Shown: one piece after another, positions 1 through 10,090 of the stretch
Layout of the letters: each line of letters starts with the position of its first letter
Numbering within the stretch: position 1 is the stretch's first letter
Assembly (NCBI GenBank): GCA_037178625.1
Contig: CM074148.1
Location: forward strand, 992,001-1,056,000
DNA length: 64,000 nt
DNA from: Skeletonema tropicum
Taxonomy: Eukaryota > Bacillariophyta > Thalassiosirophyceae > Thalassiosirales > Thalassiosiraceae
Direction of reading: 5' to 3'
Made by a program: the position numbers and the translations under genes
Notes under the pieces: generated by a model
Database searches by the model: none
What the model saw: the letters and a program-made list of their open reading frames with translations, nothing else
Told to the model about the DNA's origin: nothing

Positions 1-738
1 AACTCTGATTCTCATAGAGCAGATACCGGATCAAAGAGAAGCAGAAGGGATAAGAGTGAATCTCATGGCCATCGCGAAAGACGGAAGAAAGATAAATCCA
101 GTCGTCATCATTCCTCCTCGAAGAAATCTCACAAGAAGAAGGACGAAGAGGGCAAGGGTAATACGGTACGCAAGTCCGAGCATCAGGGATCTCGTAAGGC
201 CTTGGACAATTTGAGGTCGTCTTTCAAACGGTCACTCTCACTTTCTAATTCTATGTCAGGAAAGAAGCTATCTGAGTCTGCAAAGGTTGCCCTCGAAAGT
301 GAAGAAGACGCCAAAGATTCCAAGAAAAAGTCAAAGCATTCATCGAAAAGGAACAGTTCTCGTAAGCATCGTCATCGCGACGAGTCTGACAGGGGTTCAC
401 ATCGCGATCAGAAGCATCGCGAAGACGATCGTCATCGCGACGAGTCTGACAGGGGTTCACATCGCGATCAGAAGCATCGCGAAGACGAGTCTGAAAGAGG
501 TGAGAAAGATGCAGAGCGAAACGCAGAGAGAAGAAAGAGGCAAAGCCGCAGAAAATATTCTGATGAGTTTCCGGACCGGGAAACAGATCGTGGTGCATCG
601 CACAAAGGCAGGACTCACAAATCATCCCCACATCGCACCAAGACGAAGTCGTCATCTTCAAAACATCCAAGTCACAAGAAAAGCAGTGGGAATGGCGAAA
701 GAAGCAGCAGGAGAAGAACGGCAGAGAGTGCAAATTGA
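1..738 (+). CDS. Arg/Ser/Lys/His-rich protein, C-terminal part (5' end outside window)
   Basis: The frame is open from the first base of the window to a TGA at 736-738, so only the last 245 residues are visible. An internal ATG at 202 is not needed as a start because the frame continues upstream with the same composition. The protein is dominated by R, K, S, H, D and E, with many RS, SR, KHRD and HRER dipeptides, and has no folded domain that I recognise. Such tails occur in splicing factors, cyclin-L or PRP-type proteins and other nuclear proteins, so a nuclear RNA-processing role is a guess from composition only. A 60-bp unit is duplicated in frame (20 aa). The codon use looks coding: both copies of the repeat keep the frame. 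Confidence 0.7.
   Translation, partial: NSDSHRADTGSKRSRRDKSESHGHRERRKKDKSSRHHSSSKKSHKKKDEEGKGNTVRKSEHQGSRKALDNLRSSFKRSLSLSNSMSGKKLSESAKVALESEEDAKDSKKKSKHSSKRNSSRKHRHRDESDRGSHRDQKHREDDRHRDESDRGSHRDQKHREDESERGEKDAERNAERRKRQSRRKYSDEFPDRETDRGASHKGRTHKSSPHRTKTKSSSSKHPSHKKSSGNGERSSRRRTAESAN
371..490 (+). repeat. In-frame 60-bp tandem duplication
   Basis: Bases 371-430 are repeated at 431-490, beginning GTCATCGCGACGAGTC. Near-perfect identity means a recent duplication. It adds one extra 20-residue HRDESDRGSHRD-type unit to the charged tail of the surrounding gene. Confidence 0.9.
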
Positions 739-1774
739 AGTATTTGTTAGTGTCCAGAGTGTTTGTATTAGTGAAATGATTTGTACAGTTTTATCCTTCT
801 CTCTATATCATGGTAATGTTGGCGGGAATCTTCGTGTTCGTGGTGCTCAGTGAGCTATGGAAATGAATGTCAATAAGTTGTCCTATACCCTCGGCCAACA
901 TCTATGTACCATACAATCCGTCTTCTTTCGATTCGCAGGAATGTACTTCGTATTTTTATTTGGATGAGATGGCTTGTGAGTAACATTACATAAAATCGCA
1001 ACTCCTCTGTCGGGAGCACTTGACGCCTCTATCTATTGCTTGCTAAGATTTTAATGTGGTGCTGTTTCTACATTGGTTTGATAGCCAGGCTGGTTCCTCA
1101 AGCCCTACGTGGTAGAAATTTTAGGAAAAAGTGCCACTTTGCTTAGCCACCTTTTGCTAGCCAGAAGGTAAAATGCCTTTACGATTCTTTGCTCCGTCAC
1201 GTAGTGCTTGTACGCAAGGCTGGACGCTCGTCGGATTTATACAGAAACAGAAAGGCAACCTGCTGCTCCGTCAAGGTCAAGTCACATGCAATTAGATACC
1301 TTGTGCAACTAGAGAGCTAGCGAAAGACTACTAGTAGCAGTAACTGGACATGGTGCTAATACTTAAGAGTGGGCGAAGTAGAGCTCTCTCTCTAGCTAGA
1401 GAGAGATGATGGTGAAGCGGAGCTACACGCTAACGTCATCCTCAACTAAGGATCAACTAAAGACGGACTGAAGTTGCTATTTGACACGTGGATCTACGAT
1501 GTATGACTTTCGGAACGGTACTAGATACTGCCTCCACGGTCATTGCTGGTGACGCTCTTGGGTAAACTGAAGGCTGGACGCGTGTTCTACTAGTTCCATC
1601 GTACAAACTAAAAGCGCTCAAGAAATCCTTTCATGCGAACGCTCGCATCCGAAAAACACAAACCCATCTACTTTTAAGTATCTCAACACACAACACAAGC
1701 CCAACCACAAAACACTCTAAAGAGAACCACGCATTCTGCCATTATTCTTTTTGACGGACGAGTAAACTTGAAAG
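739..1774. other. Intergenic, no gene seen
   Basis: There is no ORF with coding character. A short self-complementary stretch, CTCTCTCTCTAGCTAGAGAGAG, lies near 1384-1406 and could fold into a hairpin. Stops are frequent in all frames. Confidence 0.6.
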
Positions 1775-2482
1775 ATGAAAGCCTATCTCTTTGCATCTGC
1801 AGCACTCATGCTACTTAGTGCCATCCCAGGCACTCTCTGCTCCGTCGAGGCCGAGGTAAGCTCCTTCCGATAATCCGAGCAGAAGCAGGCGCATAGATTT
1901 ACTTCAACCACGGCCTTAGATTTGTTACTGTTTCCTTTGAATGCTCAAAAGTTGTGCCTCTTCTTTTTCATCGCTTCCATTCTTCTAATTCTATCTATGC
2001 AGAAACTCCATCTCAAAGGAGCAACCGCCGCCACTGCTCCTGACTACTTTGAAGAGAAGTTTGCCTCCGTCTTTGCTGAGTCCGAGTCTGAGGAGAATGA
2101 CCTTAGCGGAGCCACCGCTGTCACTGCAGATGCAGATGCAGCAAAAGATGTCTGTTCCACCATTGGTTCTGCTATTGGGTGCAACACCACCCCGGGCTGT
2201 AGCTGGGGACACAACAAATGTGCCCCGGTTGGTTACAACCAGGAACCGGTTCCGCCGGTTCATAATTGTCCCAGAAATCCTAATACTGGAAAATGTTACG
2301 GTGAGGTTGCGAATGAGAATTGTTTCGCCATTGGTTCTGCTATTGGGTGTAACACTACCCCGGGCTGCAGCTGGGGACACAACAAATGTGCCCCGGTTGG
2401 TTGGAACTCCGCTGCCTTGGCAACAAGCACAATCGCGACGCTTGCGACTGTGGCCATCACCCTTACTGCATGGTTGATCTAA
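1775..2482 (+). CDS. Small secreted, probably GPI-anchored Cys-rich repeat protein (2 exons)
   Basis: Exon 1 is 1775-1855 and exon 2 is 2003-2482; the intron at 1856-2002 starts GTAAGC, ends ATGCAG and is in phase 0, giving 186 aa. Exon 1 is a clean signal peptide (MKAYLFASAALMLLSAIPG...). The mature part holds two nearly identical units of about 29 residues, each with the pattern C-x-IGSAIGCNTTPGCSWGHNKCAPVG. The C terminus is hydrophobic (ATSTIATLATVAITLTAWLI) after a small-residue stretch, as in GPI-attachment signals. The ORF that starts at 1922 merely reads back into the intron. The function is unknown; a cell-surface or wall role is inferred. The signal-peptide exon plus phase-0 intron design resembles the Kazal genes at 17.2 and 30.9 kb, but the sequences differ. 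Confidence 0.75.
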
Positions 2483-3318
2483 GTCACAACAATTGCAGTT
2501 GCAGTTGCTCAGTTGGCCATAAGTATCTCGAGTCGGAATCGGAGCAAATCCAATCCAACATCCATGCTGCAGAGGTGTTTCCAATAACAATAATATATAA
2601 TATCACGCAGCCATCTTCTTCAAGAAGAAATGATTCTCGAGAAGCTTATTCACGAATATTAAGATTCCCTTGTAATAGATAGTAGTTGTTGCTGTTGCGA
2701 TCGACATGCCATAACGTCTCATTATGTAGTTGTCTCGCTTGTTGCGCGTGGATGCATTTCTCTGTAGGAGATGTGCTCGTGTCCGTACCATCCAATAAGT
2801 GTGTTGATGTGTAATGCACAGCTGTCTCGACGCATCTATGATGAATACGATGGATATGCTTCATTTTTTATTGTGTCTTTCTTGACGTCTTGTCAATTGA
2901 TGTCAAGCAACGATCAAAATGTCATTCATCACGATGTGCGCTTTGTGCTTTTGAGGCTTCCAGACGGCGAATCAATCAGCACCACTTCTGAGACAGATTC
3001 AGCATGTATGAATGCATGCGCCTTTTTATTATTTGCAGTGGATAGCGGTGCAGCGAACCAATAATGAAGCAAGTTGCCTGTGCTAGAGCCACATCTATTG
3101 CCTTTGCTTCCTCACATGTGAACAGATTCGTGATTGAAACTTCACGTTTGGGCGACTACAGACCTTCTTCATGTACTATTCCTCCGTTAAAAGCATCTTG
3201 GTGACCTTCCGTGATCGGAGAGTGACCAGAGTTGCTGATCGTGATGTCTATCATCATCTTCATTTTCATCATCTTCTATCATTGCTGCGCTCTGCGCTTC
3301 AACAACATGCTATTCAAC
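2483..3318. other. Intergenic, no gene seen
   Basis: Short ORFs on both strands are unconvincing and share no family features. This stretch probably includes the 3' UTR of the preceding gene and the promoter of the LRR_5 gene. Confidence 0.5.
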
Positions 3319-4282
3319 ATGTCGGACGTAGGTGATAATAATTTCGTTAGATACCTCTACAGGGGCGAGGACGACGAACGCATGCCTTATTATGCAACTC
3401 ATATCTTTGTGGATGAAGGCGTCACAGTCATCCGTGCTGGTGCATTCCGTCAGCATCCTAATATCATTGAAGTCATTTGTCACGATAAGGTCGAAAAGAT
3501 TCAAGAAGCGGCATTCTATTTCTGCCCTCGCTTGAGACGAGTCATCATGCCGGGCGTCAAAATCGTTGAGGAGTTTGCATTCTGTAATTGTAGAGCCCTG
3601 ACGGATGTTGAATGCGGCAAGCTGGAAAGAATTGAAGAGTACGCATTCAATCTCTGCAATTCTTTGAGGAGCATCAACCTGCCGTCCATCAAGATCGTTA
3701 CGACGAGTGCATTCTTAGGCTGCAAATCTCTGACGGAGGCGAAATTTGGTAGCAAGCTGGAAAGGATTGAGGACAAGGCATTCTGTAATTGCCGCTCCCT
3801 GGAACGAATCACCATTCCATTGAAAAATGGCACTTTTGCTCATGACAATATATTTTTAGGATGTGTTGCTTTGAAACACGTTGTTCTGGTTGAGAGTGCG
3901 GCACTGTATGAAACTATCGCCGCTCTACAATTGGAGGATTGGAGAGATGATATGTACGAAGAAATTGACTTCGATCAATCAGGTTCTTCCAAATGTATCT
4001 GATGAATTCGGGCAGATCGGGGAAGGCGGGGGAAAGACCTCGGCGATACGGAGGTGGATTAGATCAGTTCTGCATAATATTATTCACTATAAAGCAGAGC
4101 ATCAACAAATATTGGACGAGGAGGTTGCAACTACACTGTCGCTCACTTTGCCTCGAGATCTTGTGAGGAATAATATCATGCCTTTTCTTGAATTGCCATC
4201 GCATATGTTTCAAGTGAGAGAGGAAGATGATATTGATGAAGCAGTAGTGGAGGAAGATGGGACGACGGGGGACAATAATTAA
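3319..4282 (+). pseudogene. BspA-type LRR_5 repeat protein, frameshifted
   Basis: Starting at MSDVGDNNFVRYLYRGEDDE, the frame encodes about six LRR_5-type repeats (pattern CxxLxxVxxxKLERIEexAFxxCxxLxxIxxP) and stops at 4002. The expected C-terminal part (RRWIRSVLHNIIHYKAEHQQ..., then an acidic tail) continues in another frame to 4282. Comparison with the intact paralogue at 49886-50881 (minus) places the break near 3968-3978, between EEID and SINQ. LRR_5 proteins of this type are large families in diatoms; their roles in adhesion or recognition are not established. A one-base change explains everything, so it is a recent pseudogene or a sequencing error. An upstream in-frame ATG at 3232 adds a hydrophobic stretch, but the paralogue starts at the MSD position. 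Confidence 0.75.
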
Positions 4283-4536
4283 ATCGTGATTATGGTGATT
4301 GACGTGATTATTTTACTATTACACATACACATATACTTATGCGCTTCTATTAAAGACTGCTTGACCTCTCTAGAGGCGGATAGAGAAACATCTCTGTCTC
4401 TGGAGAGAGCGCGAAGCACGATCTGGGAAATAGGCACCACGTCTCATGAATGGTATCGGATATAGACAAATCATAAGCAGAAACCGAGACGTCCAATCTG
4501 AAGTGAAATATCTTCATTCCTCTAGAGTACGTGTGA

Positions 4537-6769
4537 TCAGTACGTGTTATCATTCTCTTCAGGTATATCTAGAAAGCTTGGCAACTTCTTCGAAGCAGAT
4601 TCCACGTTCCTTTGCGATTCCGATGTCAAACTACGATCACTACTGACAAACTTCTTCGTCACACTCAACCTTGCACTCGTAATTAACGTCACTGCAATCA
4701 TTGAGGAGCGGAGTTTCATTCTTGCATTGAAGGTCTTGAGCCTACTACTTGTATACTGAAGATTATTCCTCTCAAGCAAGTTATCACGTTGTCGCATCCA
4801 AGGACTTTCCATGGCAGTTCGTGACGTAAGTCGCTTGGCTGGATCAGTCACAAGTAGCTTCTTCACAAGATCCTTCGCTTCTTCAGATACATGTGACCAA
4901 CTCTCCTCCGGGAAATCATAGTCCCCCAAGACAATGGATCGGAATAATTCCCTCTGGGACCTTCCCGTGAATGGGAGATCTCCACCCAACAAAAGGTACA
5001 TGATCACACCCACACTCCACATATCCGACTGTTGATCATACGGTGACCGCATCAGCACTTCAAGAGGAGAAGAAGTAGGTGAGATTGTGAGATATGTGTG
5101 TGTGTGTGAAGTAGGTGAGATTGCAGCCGCATTAAACTCATGATACAATGATAAACAATGAACACACTTGCCTTCCGGCGACACAAAGAAGGGTGTGCCA
5201 CATTGCTTCGTTAAACTACGTGGTTCATACACTCTCGTGGCAAATCCAAAATCGGACAATTTCACATTCACATCGTCGTGATCATCTAATAGTAGCAAGT
5301 TCTTCGGCTTCATATCACAATGAACGACGGAATTTTCATGGCAATATCGGACTGATTCCAACATTTTCCGACACAGATTCCTCGCATCATTTTCAGTATA
5401 AGTTTTACGTTTGCCAATCCGTTCAAACAAGTCTCCACCGGACATGAGCTCCATGACGAGGTAATAACATTCTACCTCTTCAAAGAAGTCAAGTAGGGGG
5501 CAGATGTAGCGATGTCGAAGAGTGGAGAGGATGAGAACTTCATCGTATATGGCTGCATCGTCCTTTGGGGGGAGATCTTGCCGAAGGACGCATTTGATGG
5601 CTACCTTCTTCCCTGTTGCACGATGTGTGCCTCGACATACGGTGGCAAAGGACCCAGATTGGAGCTGATGGGATATTATTATGATGCAATAGTATCAATC
5701 AGTCAAGATGAAAAAGAGACAAATAGTGAGAGTGGATGTTTAGCAATACACACATCCAACATACACTTCCAATGTGCACCTCCCCTACACACAAACAAAC
5801 AAAACTCACCCTTGCATTCAACTGATACACCTCCCGAAACGTCTTCTCCCGACACCCCTCCGGAAACATTGGAAATTCCACCCTCACCAAAGCCTTCTTC
5901 AAATCCAACGCAATCAATTGAAACGCATTTAAATTCGCCTTCTCCCATGGTCCCGGTGCTACAAATTGGAGTGAGTTGCATACATTATTATTGGTTTGAA
6001 ATATTCCTTGCTTGTTGTTGGTTGGATTGTACATGATTGCATCATCATTATTATTTGGAGGTTTTGGATATGGTACAGGTAGAAAGTTGACATCACATTT
6101 ATCCAAATAAGATGGAGGGGGAATGACAATATCTTCGTTTTGAATGTGTGGTTCACACAACATGATGGTTACCTGATACCCCAATAATGACTGTTTTTGG
6201 TCTTTTCCTCCATTGGTGTTGTTGCTGGTGGTGGTTGTGGATGAACTCTTCTTGCAATCATCATCCTCTTGATTGGCCATTCTTGCATCCAACACACACT
6301 GTCTCAACCTCTGCAATGATTCATTTTCTTGTATCATATCTTCCGTGATTCCCTCATCACCACCACCTGTACTGTAGTCGTTGTTGTTGTGACTGACCGA
6401 CATTGACTGACATAAATCAAACAAACCATCATGATACTTTTTGGCAGTCACCCCCTCATTCGCTTTGCTTACTACAATTCGTACTTTGAACCTCCCTCCT
6501 CCTCCTCCATCATCATGTTCGTCTGTAGTGTTGGTGGTGCAATTATTGTGACGATATTTTTCAAATATGGTGGAATAATATTCATCATTGCCAAGTGTTT
6601 GATTCTTGTTGTGATTCTTGTTGTTGAGATGATTCTGAAGTGATGTTTGTGGGGTTAGCGAAACGTGATGATGATGATGATGATTGTTATTGTTCGCAGC
6701 AGCGGTAGTATCATTTGGATTAGAGTGTTCCAGTAAACATGGCCGAGTTGGTCGTGGACATTGTGACAT
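4537..6769 (-). CDS. CaMK-like serine/threonine protein kinase (3 exons)
   Basis: Proposed exons are 6769-5810, 5664-5172 and 5057-4537, giving 657 aa with all phases compatible. Exon 1 is low complexity (poly-N, poly-H, poly-G) and ends just before the kinase domain (FREVYQLNAR). The kinase domain follows: glycine loop LQSGSFATV (about 321-329, first Gly replaced by Gln), VAIK Lys about 344, alpha-C Glu in YDEV, a catalytic loop that reads HCDMKPKN (about 435) instead of HRDLKPEN, DFG about 458, and TPFFVSPE. The end of the kinase lobe and the segment LKTFNARMKLRSSMIAV match CaM-kinase-family C termini. There are no EF hands. All catalytic Asp, Lys and Asn residues are present, so it is probably active. 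The ORF extends upstream to 7228 without a stop, so a longer 810-aa form is possible. Confidence 0.8.
5058..5171 (-). other. Probable GC-AG intron, length a multiple of three, no stop
   Basis: Removing 5058-5171 joins VSPE directly to VLMRSPYDQQSDMWS, the normal continuation of the kinase activation segment. The donor is G|GCAAGT and the acceptor follows a C/T-rich tract ending GAAG. The 114-bp insert carries a TG-repeat and would add 38 codons without a stop if retained. Confidence 0.65.
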
Positions 6770-7228
6770 TTTGAACTCTTTCCTGTAATCGATATTGAGA
6801 TGAATGGTGCGGTTAGTTACTGAAAGCGATGGATAATACATGTAATGTGCACATATATAAAAGATGTGGACCGGTCGCAACATCCAACATAATGAAACTA
6901 CACAAGCAACAACATCTCTCATCACAGCCTCTCTCACCAAATGAAATCCAGCAGTGCCGAATCCTCCAGCATCCTCTTGCAATGCCGTACAAACTGCATT
7001 ACAAATTTCCATCATTTCAAAATCTTCATTTTCTTCTTGACCATTTTCATTATCGCGAGAGCAGCCAACTCGTTTCTTCAAATCATGACGAGTAAGCTGC
7101 CAAGCCTCACTTGGTAATCCAAACACTCGGTAGGATTTCGAGGCGAGTGCAATGTGATTGAGGGAGGCGAGGGTTAGTGGTGGTTGATATGGGGTTGGTG
7201 CTGCCGTCATGGTCATGGCATGGTTCAC
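6770..7228 (-). other. Conserved 5' ORF module upstream of the kinase, duplicated at 15.9-16.25 kb
   Basis: The frame upstream of MSQCPRP stays open to MNHAMTMTAAPTPYQPP at 7228. Its first part (to about 6930) is repeated at 15.9-16.25 kb with high identity, reading LASKSYRVFGLPSEAWQLTRHDLKKRVGCSRDN in both. The middle portion (6770-6930) reads as a hydrophobic, probably non-coding stretch. It may be an extra 5' exon joined by an intron beginning GTGAGAGAG, although I could not find a fully phase-consistent acceptor with a good consensus. It could also be an independent small gene. On the plus strand the inner 100 bp reads as MKSSSA..., shared with the small ORFs at 18.2 and 31.7 kb. Confidence 0.45.
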
Positions 7229-7383
7229 TCGTTGTGGTGTGGCGGGCGTTGGTGTGTGATGTGGGGCTTCGGTTATCTATGTGCTACTTGCTACTACGGT
7301 AAACTTCATGGTAGGGGTGTGTGTTTTGGGCGAACGAACGCGAGAAGCGCGGATGTAAAACTGATGAACTGCGTACCTGTTTG

Positions 7384-7680
7384 ATGTGGGAACCAGAGAG
7401 ACAGACAGAGAAATGCCACGCGTCGCCTCATGAAAAACACAAATGTGAGCCTGCGTCTCAGAAGAACACAAGTGTGAACAGTTTCAGATGAATGAAACAC
7501 CAACATGAACCAGTTCATTTTAGGGGTTGGCCACTTGATGCTGCCATAATTTTATCAAGAGATCGAACGATATTGATATTGATATCACAAAAATCATGAA
7601 GCTTCATCTTATCTTGGCGATCTGTAGTGTTAGCCTATCCAACATGTTGCTTCTCTGCGAGTATTGGTGCTATGGTAAAG
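7384..7680 (+). pseudogene. Kazal-inhibitor module, copy 1: upstream region and broken first exon
   Basis: From about 7384 to 7610 the sequence matches the upstream regions of the Kazal genes at 17168 and 30937 (AACAGTTTCAGATG, ACACCAACATGAACCAGTT, ACTTGATGCTGCCATAATTT, ATCATGAAGCTTCATCTTATC). The start MKLHLIL is kept at about 7597, but the signal peptide then diverges and no Kazal domain follows. This is a truncated copy. Confidence 0.65.
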
Positions 7681-8703
7681 GTGAGCACAGTTCTGAAATC
7701 CTCTCGATGAGCTGAGTTCAAATCCGGGGTGCATCTGACACGCTGATTCACAGCGCGATTTTAAGTGAAAGTGGTGGTACGGTAAAGTTGAATGGTAATA
7801 TTGCTTATCTACATACCTACATACAAAATCAGCCATTTTTACCGGCACCCACCGCCACCGCACAAAAACACCACCTCCATGGTGATTATTCGGCGTACCC
7901 TAGTACCTTAGGAAGTGCTTGTGACCAGGGTTTGACTGCCCTTTTTGTCTTCAGAAACACCATAGCAAGCGATTTCGGTCACTCGAACCCTGGTCAGGAG
8001 CGATATTGAGAGAGCTAGAGCGCATTTTCAGCACACAGGCGACGACACAGAATTTCTGCAGCATGTCGGTCCTTAAAAGGGTTTTGGAGTGTGTCTACAG
8101 CAATGATACTTGGCTGATCGATACAATATAATTATTCGAAGATACCGACCGAGTGTCATTGGCACAGCCACCCCCAAAGTCTCTCGATGCACTGCCTTGC
8201 GGTCAAAATTCGACGCATCATAACAATATTTGACCCCCTATCCGAAGGGCCTCTCGTCGTAATTATTAATGTTCTGACCAAATAATCTTGTCATTACATA
8301 TTAATAGAAGCGATTTAATCTATCAAACTTAATTAGGGACTTGGTATTAGCTGAGATATAGGCGACGGCGTCTACGCTGTCGGATGCCATGGTCATGATC
8401 TGTCATGATGGTAGATGATGGTTTTTTGATGTACGGTAGCTAGTGTAAGTGTACAGTAGCTAGGTTAAGGTAAAAAATCACGTACATAGGAGCTTAAATA
8501 AAATCGCGATTTACTAGCGCGGTGAATCAGCGTGCTGAGTTAGTTTCGAATCATGGTGAAATGAATTTGTGATATGAAGCCAAAGACCCAGGGAAACTGG
8601 AAGAGGGGACCTTTTGGGGGGTTAACCCTTAAGTCAAGCTAGAAGTGGAGCTAACAAATTTTTTTTATAAAATTAGATGCATCACAGATTCGAACTCAGC
8701 TCA
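7681..8703. other. Intergenic, no gene seen
   Basis: There is no convincing ORF. A repeated fragment GACCAGGGTTTGA (7923) and CGAACCCTGGTC (7984) forms a loose inverted repeat of about 12 bp. Confidence 0.5.
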
Positions 8704-9029
8704 GGCGGGGACAATTTAATCTTCAAGTTACTATTAAGCGCAGCTTGCTGTGGTGAGGGGGGGGGTCAACTTTTCTACCCCCGTAATTTTTACCCCCGGT
8801 GTAGAGGATGTAGTAGAGTATTAGGTCGTAAGTAGTGGGCATGGTTGTGTATGATCTTAGTTGTTGCTCGTTGCTTTGCATGTGCCTGCTCCGCTCGTGC
8901 TTCCAATTTATCTTTCGACTTCCCCTTGACAACCTTCTTGCCACTCTGAAGGCACATGATACAAATGGGTAAGCATTTGACATTGAACAACCTAGACAGC
9001 AGCCGCAACACAACGGCGAACCCATCCAT

Positions 9030-9524
9030 TTAGCCTTTGCCCTTGGGTCGGCTGCTCTTCTTTCCAGAGTCTATGACGGCATAAAATTCATCATCGCTGA
9101 TCTGGACAGGATTTAAAGCGTTCGAAAAAGCCGCAACAGTGCCTCTCACAACTTTCTTCTTCGATCCAGATCTTATTTTCCTCATAGATGAAGCCTTTCC
9201 AGCTAAAAAGTCCTTGTGACGATGAAGCAGATCGCCAATATGCTGAGTTTCTTTCTTGATGGCAGCAACGGCCTCTTCAAATACGGGCACAGCAAACTCA
9301 CTCCAGCGTAGATTGCTCATGGTCGCGATTTTGCTATCTATGTCATCACGGCTGGTTTGCTCATTATATTTTCTTCGTGACAACAAAACTGGTAAGTTAG
9401 GAGGAATATAGATAGAACTGAACAATAAACTTACTTTGTGCCCGTTCTCTTCATTCCTGTATTGTCGGGGAGGGTAGGGAACTCTGCTCGAAGGAGGACT
9501 TTCCAATACTTCAGCACAAAGCAC
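9030..9524 (-). CDS. Unknown basic protein segment, probable 3' exon(s) of a gene inside the TIR element
   Basis: The frame runs from 9524 to a stop at 9030. The best part is after about 9385: RRKYNEQTSRDDIDSKIATM, LRWSEFAVPVFEEAVAAIKK, then a Lys/Arg-rich stretch and a KSSRPKGKG end. A GTAAGT donor at about 9434 and a CCTAACTTACCAG acceptor-like site suggest that the VSLLFSSIYIPP stretch is an intron. The family is not recognised. A coiled, basic C terminus might bind nucleic acid, but that is a guess. Confidence 0.4.
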   Translation of the reverse strand: MLCAEVLESPPSSRVPYPPRQYRNEENGHKVSLLFSSIYIPPNLPVLLSRRKYNEQTSRDDIDSKIATMSNLRWSEFAVPVFEEAVAAIKKETQHIGDLLHRHKDFLAGKASSMRKIRSGSKKKVVRGTVAAFSNALNPVQISDDEFYAVIDSGKKSSRPKGKG

Positions 9525-9557
9525 ACAGAGTACTTTTGATCTGTTGTATATTGGTCA

Positions 9558-9867
9558 TCAGTTTATTTTTTGCTTTTCATCACGATATCCGAGTTTAATT
9601 TCCTCGAGGTAATCATACAGATAGTGCAAGATTTGAGTGTCGATGCGCGTCTCTTCGTCAAGATCTGTTTCGTAACGGAGGTGTTCCACAAACTTGTAGT
9701 CCTTGCCCATCATCGCCCGCCTTGAATGCACATGTTTTTAGTTTTTTCTTTGCAGGCTCTGTTGGAAGATCAACATTGATAACATCGACATTGATATTTT
9801 CGTCTGGGAGAAGAATGTAAATCCCTTTCGTAACGATGGGAATGGAGTCAGAGTGTAAATCCTTCAA
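9558..9867 (-). CDS. Unknown protein segments, two overlapping frames (exon pair or frameshift)
   Basis: Frame one (9867 to about 9715) reads DSIPIVTKGIYILLPDENIN...VDLPTEPAKKKLKTCAFKAG. Frame two (9713-9558, 51 aa) reads MMGKDYKFVEHLRYETDLDE, then IDTQILHYLYDYLEEIKLG and a basic end, followed by TGA. Both look coding by composition, and the switch lies around 9715. The segments probably belong with those at 9030-9524 and 9982-10090 in a single decayed or multi-exon gene carried by the 1.74-kb element. Confidence 0.35.
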
Positions 9868-9981
9868 CGTATCATATCATATCACTTAGGAAATTAGGTA
9901 GATGTTGCATTATCGCTACCTAGACATCATTGAACCAAACGTATCACCCTCATGGAGAAATTCAACAAAGATTGCATGCAC

Positions 9982-10090
9982 CTGGGTCAGACGCATCTGC
10001 AGTGATTGTCTCAATACGCCCGATGGTGGCATCTAGAGCATCGTCCGTCACATCTTTTCCTTCCTTTTCAAAGAGCTTTTTGACTCCGAA
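9982..10090 (-). CDS. Candidate upstream exon in the same element
   Basis: The minus strand reads PFGVKKLFEKEGKDVTDD, then ALDATIGRIETITADASDP, ending at a donor-like CCAG|GTGCAT (9982/9981). Two stops precede it, so an acceptor such as CGGAG near 10083 would be required. The amphipathic, charged composition is typical of coding sequence. No family is recognised. Confidence 0.35.

Noticed and set aside
251..733. Minus-strand ORF of 160 aa opposite the Arg/Ser-rich gene
   Set aside because: It is an antisense shadow: the plus-strand frame is open beyond it and has biased composition that automatically suppresses stops on the other strand.
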